The translations under genes and the position numbers were made by a program. A DNA stretch of 64,000 bases from Owenweeksia sp. (lineage in GTDB: Bacteria > Bacteroidota > Bacteroidia > Flavobacteriales > Schleiferiaceae): contig NZNV01000010.1 in assembly GCA_002695025.1 (NCBI GenBank), positions 62,001 through 126,000 of the forward strand. Reading direction: 5' to 3'. Position 1 is the first letter of the stretch; every line of letters starts with the position of its first letter. This document shows, piece by piece, positions 8,943 through 17,801 of the stretch. The notes below the pieces were generated by a model. The model made no database searches. It worked only from the letters and a program-made list of their open reading frames with translations, and was not told where the DNA came from.

Positions 8943-10484
8943 ATGCAGGAAAAAATCCAAAAACTCGAAGAAAAAATGGCCCAGGCCCAATTGGGTGGTG
9001 GCGAAAAACGTATTGAAGCGCAACACAATAAAGGCAAGCTCACCGCCCGTGAGCGCATCCACTTCCTGATGGATGAAGGCAGCTTTGAGGAAATAGGAAT
9101 GCTGGTAACCCACCGCAGTACCGACTTTGGACTGGATAAGCAAAAGATATTAGGTGACGGGGTAGTAACCGGATACGGAACCGTAAACGGACGCCTCACC
9201 TACGTTTTTGCCCAGGATTTTACCGTGCTTGGTGGCTCCCTGGCAGAGGCTCATGCCGAAAAGATCTGTAAGATCATGGATCTGGCTATGAAGAACGGAG
9301 CCCCGGTGATAGGATTGAACGATTCCGGAGGCGCACGTATTCAGGAAGGGGTGGTTTCCCTCGGTGGTTATGCCGACATTTTTTACCGCAACACCCTGGC
9401 CAGTGGGGTTATTCCCCAGCTATCGGCCATCATGGGCCCCTGTGCCGGGGGAGCCGTATACTCTCCTGCTCTTACCGACTTTATCATGATGGTGGAAAAA
9501 ACCTCGTATATGTTTGTAACCGGCCCCAATGTGGTGAAGACCGTAACCCATGAGGAGGTAAGCTCTGAAGAACTGGGAGGAGCATCTACCCATGCCACCA
9601 AATCAGGCGTTACCCATTTTACCTACGAAAACGAGATTGCCTGCATCGAAGGTATTAAGAAAGTGCTGAGCTACGTCCCTCAGAACTGCGAGGAAGAGCC
9701 CCCACAACTGGATTATAAAGGAGCGGAGGAAAGCCGCCCGGCCCTCAACAGCATCATCCCTGATAACCCCAACCAGCCCTATGACATTCGCGAGGTGATA
9801 GATGGTACCGTGGACGAGAACAGCTTTTACGAAGTGCATAAGGACTTTGCCGAAAATATTGTGGTGGGTTTTGCGCGTATTGGTGGCCGTTCCATCGGTA
9901 TTGTAGCCAACCAGCCCGCCTTCCTGGCCGGGGTTTTGGACATCGACTCTTCCACCAAAGGAGCCCGCTTTGTGCGCTTCTGCGACTGCTTTAATATTCC
10001 CTTGTTGGTATTTGAAGACGTACCCGGCTTCCTGCCCGGCACCGACCAGGAATGGAATGCCATTATTACCAACGGAGCCAAATTACTTTACGCCTTTAGT
10101 GAAGCTACCGTGCCCCGTATTACCGTGATCACCCGAAAAGCCTACGGTGGTGCTTATGATGTAATGAACTCCAAACACATTGGGGCGGATATGAACTACG
10201 CCTGGCCTTCAGCCGAAATTGCCGTGATGGGTGCCAAAGGTGCTGCGGAGATCATCTTCAAGAAAGAGATCAGGGAGGCAGATGATCACGAAGCCAAACT
10301 GAAGGAAAAAGAACAGGAGTACGCACACATCTTTGCCAACCCCTACCGGGCGGCAGCACGTGGTTACATCGATGAGGTGATCCGCCCGGACCAGACCCGC
10401 GAAAAGCTGATGCGCGCCTTTAAGATGCTGGAGAACAAAGCCGATAAACTACCCAAGAAGAAGCACGGGAATATTCCTTTATAG
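8943..10484 (+). CDS. Acyl-CoA carboxylase, carboxyltransferase (beta) subunit; propionyl-CoA carboxylase/MmdA type
   Basis: 513 residues, a full-length biotin-dependent carboxyltransferase of the PccB/MmdA family. The N-terminal half has [11 protein letters not shown] (127-137) and [12 protein letters not shown] (165-176), forming the acyl-CoA oxyanion hole. The C-terminal half has [12 protein letters not shown] and [10 protein letters not shown]. It would move CO2 from carboxybiotin to propionyl-CoA, or act in the reverse sense as methylmalonyl-CoA decarboxylase alpha. The biotin carboxylase partner is not adjacent; accC/accB at 43-45 kb belong to acetyl-CoA carboxylase. Confidence 0.92.
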   Translation: MQEKIQKLEEKMAQAQLGGGEKRIEAQHNKGKLTARERIHFLMDEGSFEEIGMLVTHRSTDFGLDKQKILGDGVVTGYGTVNGRLTYVFAQDFTVLGGSLAEAHAEKICKIMDLAMKNGAPVIGLNDSGGARIQEGVVSLGGYADIFYRNTLASGVIPQLSAIMGPCAGGAVYSPALTDFIMMVEKTSYMFVTGPNVVKTVTHEEVSSEELGGASTHATKSGVTHFTYENEIACIEGIKKVLSYVPQNCEEEPPQLDYKGAEESRPALNSIIPDNPNQPYDIREVIDGTVDENSFYEVHKDFAENIVVGFARIGGRSIGIVANQPAFLAGVLDIDSSTKGARFVRFCDCFNIPLLVFEDVPGFLPGTDQEWNAIITNGAKLLYAFSEATVPRITVITRKAYGGAYDVMNSKHIGADMNYAWPSAEIAVMGAKGAAEIIFKKEIREADDHEAKLKEKEQEYAHIFANPYRAAARGYIDEVIRPDQTREKLMRAFKMLENKADKLPKKKHGNIPL

Positions 10485-10488
10485 CTTA

Positions 10489-12060
10489 ATGCCTAAATAT
10501 TTTTTCAACATGCCCAGACTCTTAATATTCTTAACCTTACTAGTTAGTTCATTAAGCGCTCAACTTTCCAATACTCATGTATACCAAGGGGAAGCTGTAT
10601 CTGCGAAGAAGGCCTCTTTTGGGGGATTTATGACTGCCGAAAACGGCTCCTTCTATACCTTTGGAGCAGATTATATTGGTCCTGAGCCGTTTAAATCTAC
10701 CGGAGAGTTCCACATTCGTAAATATGACATCGAAACTTTGGATCTTCAAAGTGATATTGAATTAAATGAATTTGAGTTTGAAGGGAATGAGACCTGGTTT
10801 AGAAAAGTGATCCGCACTAAAAACGGTATTCATACCTTGTTTGAATCTCACGACCCAAAAAGGGATGTAAAATATCTTTTACACAGAAAGCTGGGTGTGA
10901 AGGGTTTTACCTCACTTTCTAAAGTAATAGCAACTTCAAACCAAAAGTATCAGGCTAATGACGTGTTTACGCCCTACTTTTCGCGTGATTCCTCTAAAGT
11001 CCTCATTTATGCGGATAAAGAATCCAGCTCCTCTGATGTAATTCCTCATATATATATTCTCAATGGTAATTTTGAAAGTATATGGGATGCTCCTTTAAGT
11101 CTTTCTTCGGATAAGAAAGGTATCAAGCCAATGGGAATAACCCTATCAAATAATGGGGCTGTATATCTTTTGGCACTTGCTGATAATGGTAAGATAAATG
11201 AGAGGGACTTTACAAATACCAACTACCTTATTTATAAAATTGACCAAAAAGGATCCAAAGTTATACATGACTTTAGTCAATATCCGGCTCCTATACATAA
11301 TGGGATGATTCAGGCGAACATGCAAGGTAAGCTTCTATTCTTTGCTTTCATAGAAGACGATTCAAAAGCCAGTAGGTGTCTCTCCTTATTTTTTGACCAG
11401 ACAAATGATAAACTAATTTCTGAAAACCAGATTGACTTGGAGGAATTTGGACAAGGCCTCCAGGCGAATCGGAATAATTTATTTGCCAGCCTGGCAAACA
11501 TTCGTGGCTTACAAAGGATCAGTTTTGAAAATTTCTTTGAATGGAAGGATGGCAGTATGACCCTTTTAGCGGAACAATATTACCAACATGGATATGAAGC
11601 TGACCCCAACACAACGTTTGAAGCTCAAAATATTATGGCTATCACCCTAAATCAATCTGGTGATCTCAAGTCAGCCTATATTATACCTAAAAGTGCTGAT
11701 GTAGCTGCCAGAGCCTATTCCAATATTAATTACTACTCTTATATGGCAGAAAAGAAAGATGACGAAGTTCAGATATTCTATAATACGCACGGAGAAAATT
11801 TAGAGCAATTAGGCAATAGCCTCTCCATAAAACACAACTTTGGAACTTTTAAAATGGACATTGCCTTGGTTCAGGCTAACCTGAACCCTGAAGAAGGGGT
11901 CACTTACCATGAACTGAATAGAATAACAACTTCAAGTATTAAGAAAACTCGTTTTTTGGATACCGACCGGTATTTACGTATAGGTTCAAACCAATATATA
12001 ATTCTTTATGCGCCATCCTTATATAAGTTTGGCTTTGCCAAAATCAAGACTTTTGACTGA
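10489..12060 (+). CDS. AT-rich orphan secreted protein of unknown function
   Basis: 523 residues, or 516 if translation begins at the in-frame ATG at 10510. The N-terminus is a signal peptide (MPRLLIFLTLLVSSLSAQ). The rest consists of regular beta-type segments with no repeat, sorting signal or domain I recognise. Hand-counted lines within it have 37% (10921-10980) and 27% (11221-11280) G+C, against 58% (9301-9360) and 50% (12421-12480) in the flanking genes. It begins four bases after the carboxylase stop and ends 64 bp before menB. The composition suggests horizontal origin or relaxed constraint; the role is unknown. Confidence 0.8.
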   Translation: MPKYFFNMPRLLIFLTLLVSSLSAQLSNTHVYQGEAVSAKKASFGGFMTAENGSFYTFGADYIGPEPFKSTGEFHIRKYDIETLDLQSDIELNEFEFEGNETWFRKVIRTKNGIHTLFESHDPKRDVKYLLHRKLGVKGFTSLSKVIATSNQKYQANDVFTPYFSRDSSKVLIYADKESSSSDVIPHIYILNGNFESIWDAPLSLSSDKKGIKPMGITLSNNGAVYLLALADNGKINERDFTNTNYLIYKIDQKGSKVIHDFSQYPAPIHNGMIQANMQGKLLFFAFIEDDSKASRCLSLFFDQTNDKLISENQIDLEEFGQGLQANRNNLFASLANIRGLQRISFENFFEWKDGSMTLLAEQYYQHGYEADPNTTFEAQNIMAITLNQSGDLKSAYIIPKSADVAARAYSNINYYSYMAEKKDDEVQIFYNTHGENLEQLGNSLSIKHNFGTFKMDIALVQANLNPEEGVTYHELNRITTSSIKKTRFLDTDRYLRIGSNQYIILYAPSLYKFGFAKIKTFD

Positions 12061-12124
12061 CCTTCCACCGGGTTTCCTCATTAAAACTAAACTATACATT
12101 CGCAAGACAGGAACATTATAAACC

Positions 12125-12964
12125 ATGAGCATCAACTGGAAAACCGTAAAGGAATACGAAGACATTACCTATAAAAAGTGTGAGGGTGTGGCCCGGGTGG
12201 CTTTTAACCGCCCCAACGTGCGCAACGCCTTTCGCCCCAAAACCGTAGCGGAGCTCTATGAAGCTTTGCTGGACGCCCGTGAGGATACCTCCATTGGCGT
12301 GGTGTTACTTTCTGCTGAAGGTCCTTCCAGCAAGGATGGGGTATACTCCTTCTGCAGTGGTGGCGACCAGAATGCCCGCGGCCACCAGGGTTACGTAGAC
12401 GAGGCCGGTATGCCGCGCCTCAACATCCTGGAAGTACAACGCCTCATCCGATTTATGAGCAAAGCCGTGATTGCCGTGGTACCTGGCTGGGCCGTAGGTG
12501 GCGGGCACAGTTTGCACGTAGTTTGCGACCTCACCCTGGCCAGTAAGGAACACGCTATTTTTAAACAGACGGATGCCGATGTAACCAGTTTTGACGGTGG
12601 TTACGGCTCTGCCTACCTCGCCAAAATGGTGGGTCAGAAACGCGCCCGTGAAATCTTTTTCCTGGGCCGCAATTACTCCGCACAGGAAGCTTATGAAATG
12701 GGTATGGTGAACGCGGTGATCCCGCACGATGAATTGGAAAACACTGCTTTCCAGTGGGCACAGGAAATACTGGCCAAATCACCCACCTCCATCAAGATGC
12801 TGAAGTTTGCCTTTAACCTTACCGATGATGGTATGGTAGGGCAGCAAGTATTTGCCGGAGAAGCTACCCGACTGGCTTATATGACGGATGAAGCCAAAGA
12901 GGGCCGCAATGCCTTCCTGGAAAAGCGCAAACCCGACTTTAAAGACATCAAGTACCTACCTTAA
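12125..12964 (+). CDS. menB: 1,4-dihydroxy-2-naphthoyl-CoA synthase MenB
   Basis: Closes the second ring in menaquinone synthesis by converting o-succinylbenzoyl-CoA. 279 residues, crotonase fold. MenB signatures are FNRPNVRNAFRPKTV (27-41), CSGGDQNARG (77-86, oxyanion loop) and the later TSFDGGYGSAYLAKMVGQKRAREIFFLG. No other men gene lies in the window. A strong terminator follows at 12992. Confidence 0.96.
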   Translation: MSINWKTVKEYEDITYKKCEGVARVAFNRPNVRNAFRPKTVAELYEALLDAREDTSIGVVLLSAEGPSSKDGVYSFCSGGDQNARGHQGYVDEAGMPRLNILEVQRLIRFMSKAVIAVVPGWAVGGGHSLHVVCDLTLASKEHAIFKQTDADVTSFDGGYGSAYLAKMVGQKRAREIFFLGRNYSAQEAYEMGMVNAVIPHDELENTAFQWAQEILAKSPTSIKMLKFAFNLTDDGMVGQQVFAGEATRLAYMTDEAKEGRNAFLEKRKPDFKDIKYLP

Positions 12965-12991
12965 ACAAACCAGTTTCCAAAAAAAAAAATG

Positions 12992-13019
12992 AAAAGCCCG
13001 CAACCTTTGCGGGCTTTTT
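12992..13019 (+). terminator. Rho-independent terminator after menB
   Basis: A 12-base stem AAAAGCCCGCAA / TTGCGGGCTTTT with a CCT loop is flanked by an A run and a T run, so it could act in both directions. Confidence 0.9.
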
Positions 13020-13053
13020 GGTATCTACCTATTGAACGAAAAACCTATTAAAG

Positions 13054-13866
13054 ATGAAAAAGCTTTTACTTCTCGGGGCGCTGGTCCTTTCCTACTGGGC
13101 CAGTGCCCAATCCTATTTTTCCGTGGGCACCGATGTGTCGGGTGATGATGCACCCTTTGCAGTAGACGTCACTGACTTGTCCTACGCCATATCACCGGGT
13201 CAGGATTCCCTTTATGTGAAGATCACCCATGCCAAACCACGTCCGATTAGCTTCGGTTTTGCGCTGGCTATTGACACCAACCTGAACACTTCGGATGGGA
13301 GCTCCATAAATCAGACCAATATCGCTAATAACATGCCCAACACCTCCATGAATTATGACCTGCTGTTGTTTGGCTACCAAAACAGCTTTGTTCCCGGAAT
13401 ATATACCGAAGCTTATGGAAGTTCATCAGGCATACCAATCAACCTGGATTTTGAACTGGATACCGTAGATACTTATTTTTCGGTCTTCAGGATAGCCCTG
13501 GACGACATTGGTGGGAATTACGACCTGAATCTCATCGGTTTTTGCGGAGGCTTTGACATCGTTTCTGCCGGCCCTTCAGATGCCGTACCCAACAGTACTT
13601 ATGGCGAAGTGCGCAACGGAGCTATTGGCCAGGCCGAGCAAAAAGTGAGCGGGTTCCGTACCTACCCCAACCCAGCCCATAAGGTAGTACAGGTAGAAGG
13701 TGTAAAGGACGGTGAGCACATCCTGATCCGGGATACCTCCGGTAAGGTAGTACAGGACCTGGAAGTAAAAGACGGTGAAATAGAACTTCCGCTGCCATTG
13801 GACGGCCTTTATTTTTTACAGCAGGAGGGGGGTAAAAACGTTTTAAAGATGCAATTCCAACCGTAG
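13054..13866 (+). CDS. T9SS type A sorting domain protein
   Basis: 270 residues. A signal peptide (residues 1-18, ending ASAQ) is followed by a beta-rich domain of about 170 residues that resembles no family I can name. The last ~75 residues form a type A T9SS signal: FRTYPNPAHKVVQVEGV, then a strand with GEHILIRDTSGKVV and LPLDGLYFLQ, ending KMQFQP. The protein should be exported by Sec and then moved through the outer membrane by the type IX system. Terminators on both sides suggest a single-gene transcript. Confidence 0.88.
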   Translation: MKKLLLLGALVLSYWASAQSYFSVGTDVSGDDAPFAVDVTDLSYAISPGQDSLYVKITHAKPRPISFGFALAIDTNLNTSDGSSINQTNIANNMPNTSMNYDLLLFGYQNSFVPGIYTEAYGSSSGIPINLDFELDTVDTYFSVFRIALDDIGGNYDLNLIGFCGGFDIVSAGPSDAVPNSTYGEVRNGAIGQAEQKVSGFRTYPNPAHKVVQVEGVKDGEHILIRDTSGKVVQDLEVKDGEIELPLPLDGLYFLQQEGGKNVLKMQFQP

Positions 13867-14171
13867 TCCTTCGCGGTTTTATTGTTTCCCCAGGGGCGGT
13901 GATCAAAAGATTACCGCCTTTTTTAATTGGATACACGCCAATTGCGCGTTTTGTTACCACATGGAAGTACCCGCACCATCGTCAGTAATCGGACTAGAGC
14001 CGGGGTGTATCGAAGTGGGCAAAATGAACAGGTTTTGATCCGTGGCTCTTCCAGAATCACACTTAACCTGACACCCGTTTCTTACCCTGATCCTACATGA
14101 ATATACGGCATGTGACTTATTTCAGGACCTACCACACCTCACGACCTTTGATTGTGCTAATATCCAATGCT
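13867..14171 (+). other. Gene-free stretch of 305 bases
   Basis: Contains the terminator at 13895-13925 and otherwise no coding signal. In-frame codons upstream of 14172 (from 14097) are open but do not look like protein-coding sequence. No clear promoter is seen. Confidence 0.6.
13895..13925 (+). terminator. Rho-independent terminator
   Basis: A ten-pair stem (GGCGGTGATC / GATTACCGCC, one G-U pair) with an AAAA loop is followed by TTTTTT. Confidence 0.88.
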
Positions 14172-15434
14172 ATGAAAAAACAGTTATGCCTTCTTTTTAT
14201 TATTATTCTCAGTGGCCACCTAACACGTGCTCAGTACTGGAGCGCTACCGGAGCCAGTACCAGCGCTGGCGCGGTGTACCTCATTACGGCCACCCATGTG
14301 GGTGATCATATTTATGTGGTTGGGAACAACCAGACTTTTGCCTATTCCACCAACAAAGGCAGTACGTGGACCTCTACAAGCGTTACTTTGCCCAAAGGCA
14401 TCTTTGCGGCCTTATACTCTGCAGCCGGAAGACTATATGCCAGTGCCAAGGTCAACAATTACGATTACGAACTTTACTATTCCACCGATAATGGAACCAG
14501 TTGGACGCTGGATACGGTTGGGCTACCACTCAACATAGTCAAATCCGGGAAAGCCCCGGTGAAGGTGAAGGATATGGGTAATGATTACATGATCGCCTAT
14601 AATTCCACAACCGCGCGTGTGAAACATAAAAGTGCCTCATCCTGGAGTGTTACTACTATAGATAATGTGGTTACAGAAGTGGTTAATCACGATGGTAACT
14701 GGTATGCCGTGGGCGTTCAAAAGATCGTAAAGAGCAATGACCATGGAGCTTCCTGGAATGCTTTGACCACCAGTGGGCTTCCAGCCAACTTTCAGGGTTC
14801 TTTCCTGGCTTCCAACGGTTCCGATCGCCTGTGGGTATCCGTGCCTCCTGCCAATGGCGGTGAAGACATCTATTTTTCGGATGATGATGGTGCTTCCTGG
14901 TCGCTGACCAATTCAGCCGGTAATTTCGCATATAGCAATCCTTGGGTAGGAGCCATGTATGCAGTAGGGAATTATCTTTTTGCAGCCGTGAGCCCCAAGT
15001 TTGCCAATTTCCAGGACCCTCCTCCCTTCATTATCTCTTCTGCCGTTCAACCCAGCTTTTCCGTGGGTGATACCAGCGGCCTGCCACGAGGAGGAACCAC
15101 CACAGCCCTGCCTTTTTTCTTTCATATAGGAGATAAACTATACACTATGATGGGAGACCTTCATACCAGCACCCCCGGTTTTCCTGCCAATGTAGGCATT
15201 ACCGAAAGAGAGCTTACCGGGTACCAGGTCTACCCCAATCCGGCATCCGATTACATCCGTATTAACAGTCCCGAACCCGTGAGCTGGGAATTACACACCC
15301 TGCAGGGACAACGGCTGGGGCAAGGAAAAAGCACTATGGACAGCCCTATATCACTACAGAACCTGAGCCCGGGAGTGTACTTTCTTAGTTTCCCGAATGA
15401 GGACCGCCCTGCGGTTCGGATCCTGAAGGATTAA
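14172..15434 (+). CDS. T9SS type A cargo with BNR/Asp-box repeats
   Basis: 420 residues from the ATG at 14172, which places a standard signal peptide (MKKQLCLLFIIILSG...RAQ) at the N-terminus. The longer open frame from 14097 would add 25 residues ahead of it. Four Asp-boxes of the form S-x-D-x-G-x-x-W or close to it are visible (STNKGSTW, STDNGTSW, SNDHGASW, SDDDGASW), indicating a sialidase-type beta-propeller. The last ~75 residues are a type A T9SS signal starting YQVYPNPASDYIRI and ending VRILKD. No sialidase arginine triad can be assigned, so a glycosidase role is not claimed. Confidence 0.87.
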   Translation: MKKQLCLLFIIILSGHLTRAQYWSATGASTSAGAVYLITATHVGDHIYVVGNNQTFAYSTNKGSTWTSTSVTLPKGIFAALYSAAGRLYASAKVNNYDYELYYSTDNGTSWTLDTVGLPLNIVKSGKAPVKVKDMGNDYMIAYNSTTARVKHKSASSWSVTTIDNVVTEVVNHDGNWYAVGVQKIVKSNDHGASWNALTTSGLPANFQGSFLASNGSDRLWVSVPPANGGEDIYFSDDDGASWSLTNSAGNFAYSNPWVGAMYAVGNYLFAAVSPKFANFQDPPPFIISSAVQPSFSVGDTSGLPRGGTTTALPFFFHIGDKLYTMMGDLHTSTPGFPANVGITERELTGYQVYPNPASDYIRINSPEPVSWELHTLQGQRLGQGKSTMDSPISLQNLSPGVYFLSFPNEDRPAVRILKD

Positions 15435-15461
15435 ATCAAACCACCTATCAAAAGTAGTTCG

Positions 15462-15493
15462 AAGCGGCTGTTTTAAACCTGCCGCTTTTTTTT
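15462..15493 (+). terminator. Rho-independent terminator
   Basis: A seven-base stem AAGCGGC / GCCGCTT with a 12-base loop leads into an eight-base T run, 27 bp after the stop of the Asp-box gene. Confidence 0.8.
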
Positions 15494-15595
15494 GGGTCAA
15501 AGTCTCAACCATAAATTAATGTAAACCCTGCAGCCACCTGTTACCAGAGCATTTATTTGGTATCTTGGTGCGGCTTAAACTAAAACTCTCCAATT

Positions 15596-16210
15596 ATGAA
15601 AAGGAAAATAATGGCCCTGGCGGGCTTTGCCCTGGTAGCTTCAGCCTTGGCTTTCAGAAGTGGCGACATGCTGGAAATAGGTACTACAGCGCCCATGAGT
15701 GAGGTGAAAATGAAAGACGTTACCGGGAAATCACACTCCCTAAGCGACTTGAAAATGGAAAACGGCCTCCTGGTGATCTTCTCCTGCAATACCTGCCCTT
15801 TTGTGATCAAATGGGAAAACACTTACCCGGAGCTGGGACAGATGGCCAAACAGAATAAGATCGGTATGGTGCTGGTAAACAGTAACGAGGCCAAACGCGA
15901 TGGTGATGACTCTTTTGAAGCAATGAAAGAGCATTACAAATCCGCTAACTACAATACGCCATACGTTATGGATAAAGATCACCAACTGGCTGATGCCTTT
16001 GGCGCAAAAACCACCCCGCATGTATTCCTTTTTGACAAGGACATGAAGCTGGTTTACCGGGGCTCCATTGATGATCGTTTTGAAGACCGCAAGGACAGTC
16101 CTGAGAAAATGTACCTGCAGGATGCTATCAATGCCCTTGCAAAAGGCAAACCCATTGACCCGGCTGATACCCGACAGATCGGTTGCTCCATAAAAAGAGT
16201 AAAGGCATAA
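15596..16210 (+). CDS. Exported thioredoxin-like/redoxin protein
   Basis: 204 residues. The N-terminal hydrophobic stretch (residues 5-20) looks like a signal peptide or anchor. A thioredoxin fold follows, with an AhpC/TSA-like strand (IGTTAPMSEVKMKDVTGK) and the CxxC active site CNTC at C64/C67, followed by PFVIKWENTYPEL. The cis-proline region is TTPHVFLFD. Related proteins are common in Bacteroidetes as redoxins of unknown partner. Terminators bound it on both sides, so it is probably transcribed alone. Confidence 0.88.
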   Translation: MKRKIMALAGFALVASALAFRSGDMLEIGTTAPMSEVKMKDVTGKSHSLSDLKMENGLLVIFSCNTCPFVIKWENTYPELGQMAKQNKIGMVLVNSNEAKRDGDDSFEAMKEHYKSANYNTPYVMDKDHQLADAFGAKTTPHVFLFDKDMKLVYRGSIDDRFEDRKDSPEKMYLQDAINALAKGKPIDPADTRQIGCSIKRVKA

Positions 16211-16255
16211 ACACTATTCACATACCGTAGCGGTAAGGTGTTAAAAATTAACTAA

Positions 16256-16309
16256 AAGGCTTAAACGCAGAATAAAATTTTCAATTCCTGCGTTTAAGCC
16301 TTGTTTTTT
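16256..16309 (+). terminator. Strong Rho-independent terminator
   Basis: A perfect 15-base stem AAGGCTTAAACGCAG / CTGCGTTTAAGCCTT encloses a 17-base AT-rich loop and is followed by GTTTTTT. Confidence 0.88.
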
Positions 16310-16325
16310 ACCTAACCATTCTGCT

Positions 16326-17801
16326 ATGAAAACTATCCTTTCCTTTGCTGCCCTACTTTGGGCTTATCATCTCCTGTTCTGGCAGGAAGCCCTGGGTATT
16401 AACCTCGTTCTCTTCGGAACAGCATTAATCGCCATTGCTTATTTCAAGAACCGTCCACTTCGCCTGAGGCCAGCACACATTTTCCTGATGGGTCTCACCC
16501 TGGCCAATGCCATAAGCGTACTATGGATAAACACCTTGTTCAGCAACACTCTTTTTGCCTTATTGTCACTGGCTACCTTAACAAGCTTGCACCTTAAACA
16601 TGAGTCGGTGTTTGAAGCTTTTCTCAACGGAGTCTTCAATATATTCAACCCCCGGCAGGGCGTCATACCCGGACTGGCAGGAATGCTACCCACCCCAAAA
16701 ACACGCGGGGCTCTTTACTTACGCCTTAGCGCAGTACCACTGATCATCCTCACCTTTTATATGGTCCTTTTTTCGGCTGGTAATTCCATCTTTAATGCCT
16801 GGACCGAGGAATTCTTTTCCGGGTTCCGAAGGCTTTTTTCCAACTGGACATTTGAGTACACCCTGTTTATACTTCTTGGTGTTCTCATTACGCGCTGGGT
16901 ATGGCGTACCCATTGGGTACGGTTGCTCAGGGTGAAGGCCTACAATGAATGGGAAAGAAAAACCGGCACCCCAAAACCTTTTGTCCTGATGGGCCTCAAA
17001 CATGAGTATCTGACGGCTTTTATGGTACTGGCCTTACTCAACCTGCTTTTCCTTGCCGTAAATATCATCGACATCCGCTGGGTATGGTTCCGGTTTTACG
17101 TACCAGCAGAATTCAGTCTCAAGGATTTTGTACATGAGGGTGTAGGCTGGCTGATCTTTAGTTTACTCGTTTCCATGGGGCTGATCCTTTTCTATTTCCG
17201 GGGCAACCTCAACTTATACCGGGATAACCGCAAGCTGAAAACCCTTGCGTATTTCTGGATCTTTCAAAATGCTATCCTAGCGGTTTCTGTGGTGATCAGA
17301 ACTTTTTATTACATCGGTTTCCACGGCTTGGCACCAGGCCGCATTGGGGTGCTTATTTTCCTCACCATGGTTCTCCTTGGACTGTCTTCACTGGCATGGA
17401 AGATCGGCCATAATTATAACAATGCCTATGTAGTAAGGGTAAACACGCTTTTCGTGATCGGGGTATTGGGTGTATCGTCTCTCTTGCCCTGGAACCATAT
17501 CATCCTACGCCACAACCTCGCCCATGGCAATGTTAATGAGATTGATGTGGACTATTACCTGGACCTGGATCCCCAGGTATACCCATTGGTATACGAAAAC
17601 CTGGATATCATAGAAGCCCAGATCAAAGGGCATCAGAGAAATGCGCGAACCTGGATAAACTATAGTTCCCTTGAGGACTTTAGAGAAGCCTTGAGATGGC
17701 GTTCGGAAGCTTATCTGCGTCAGAGATCAAAGCGTAGCCTGGCTTCCTGGACCTATGCAGATCAAAAGGCTGTGATGGCCCTTACTGCATATACTTATTA
17801 G
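16326..17801 (+). CDS. Polytopic membrane protein, DUF4153/DUF4173-like
   Basis: 491 residues with about a dozen hydrophobic helices and a soluble C-terminal tail of ~90 residues. The tail has HNLAHGNVNEIDVDYYLDLDPQVYPLV, the pattern of the DUF4173 family, in which the last helix is followed by N-x-x-x-IDxxYL and a short soluble end. Function unknown; related genes sometimes sit near sensor or cell-surface genes. It follows a strong terminator by 16 bp, and its stop overlaps that of the convergent flavoprotein by four bases (TTAG). Confidence 0.75.
   Translation: MKTILSFAALLWAYHLLFWQEALGINLVLFGTALIAIAYFKNRPLRLRPAHIFLMGLTLANAISVLWINTLFSNTLFALLSLATLTSLHLKHESVFEAFLNGVFNIFNPRQGVIPGLAGMLPTPKTRGALYLRLSAVPLIILTFYMVLFSAGNSIFNAWTEEFFSGFRRLFSNWTFEYTLFILLGVLITRWVWRTHWVRLLRVKAYNEWERKTGTPKPFVLMGLKHEYLTAFMVLALLNLLFLAVNIIDIRWVWFRFYVPAEFSLKDFVHEGVGWLIFSLLVSMGLILFYFRGNLNLYRDNRKLKTLAYFWIFQNAILAVSVVIRTFYYIGFHGLAPGRIGVLIFLTMVLLGLSSLAWKIGHNYNNAYVVRVNTLFVIGVLGVSSLLPWNHIILRHNLAHGNVNEIDVDYYLDLDPQVYPLVYENLDIIEAQIKGHQRNARTWINYSSLEDFREALRWRSEAYLRQRSKRSLASWTYADQKAVMALTAYTY

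Noticed and set aside
14097-14171. Longer start for the Asp-box cargo gene at 14097
   Set aside because: It would place 25 non-hydrophobic, non-conserved residues before a standard signal peptide that begins at 14172.
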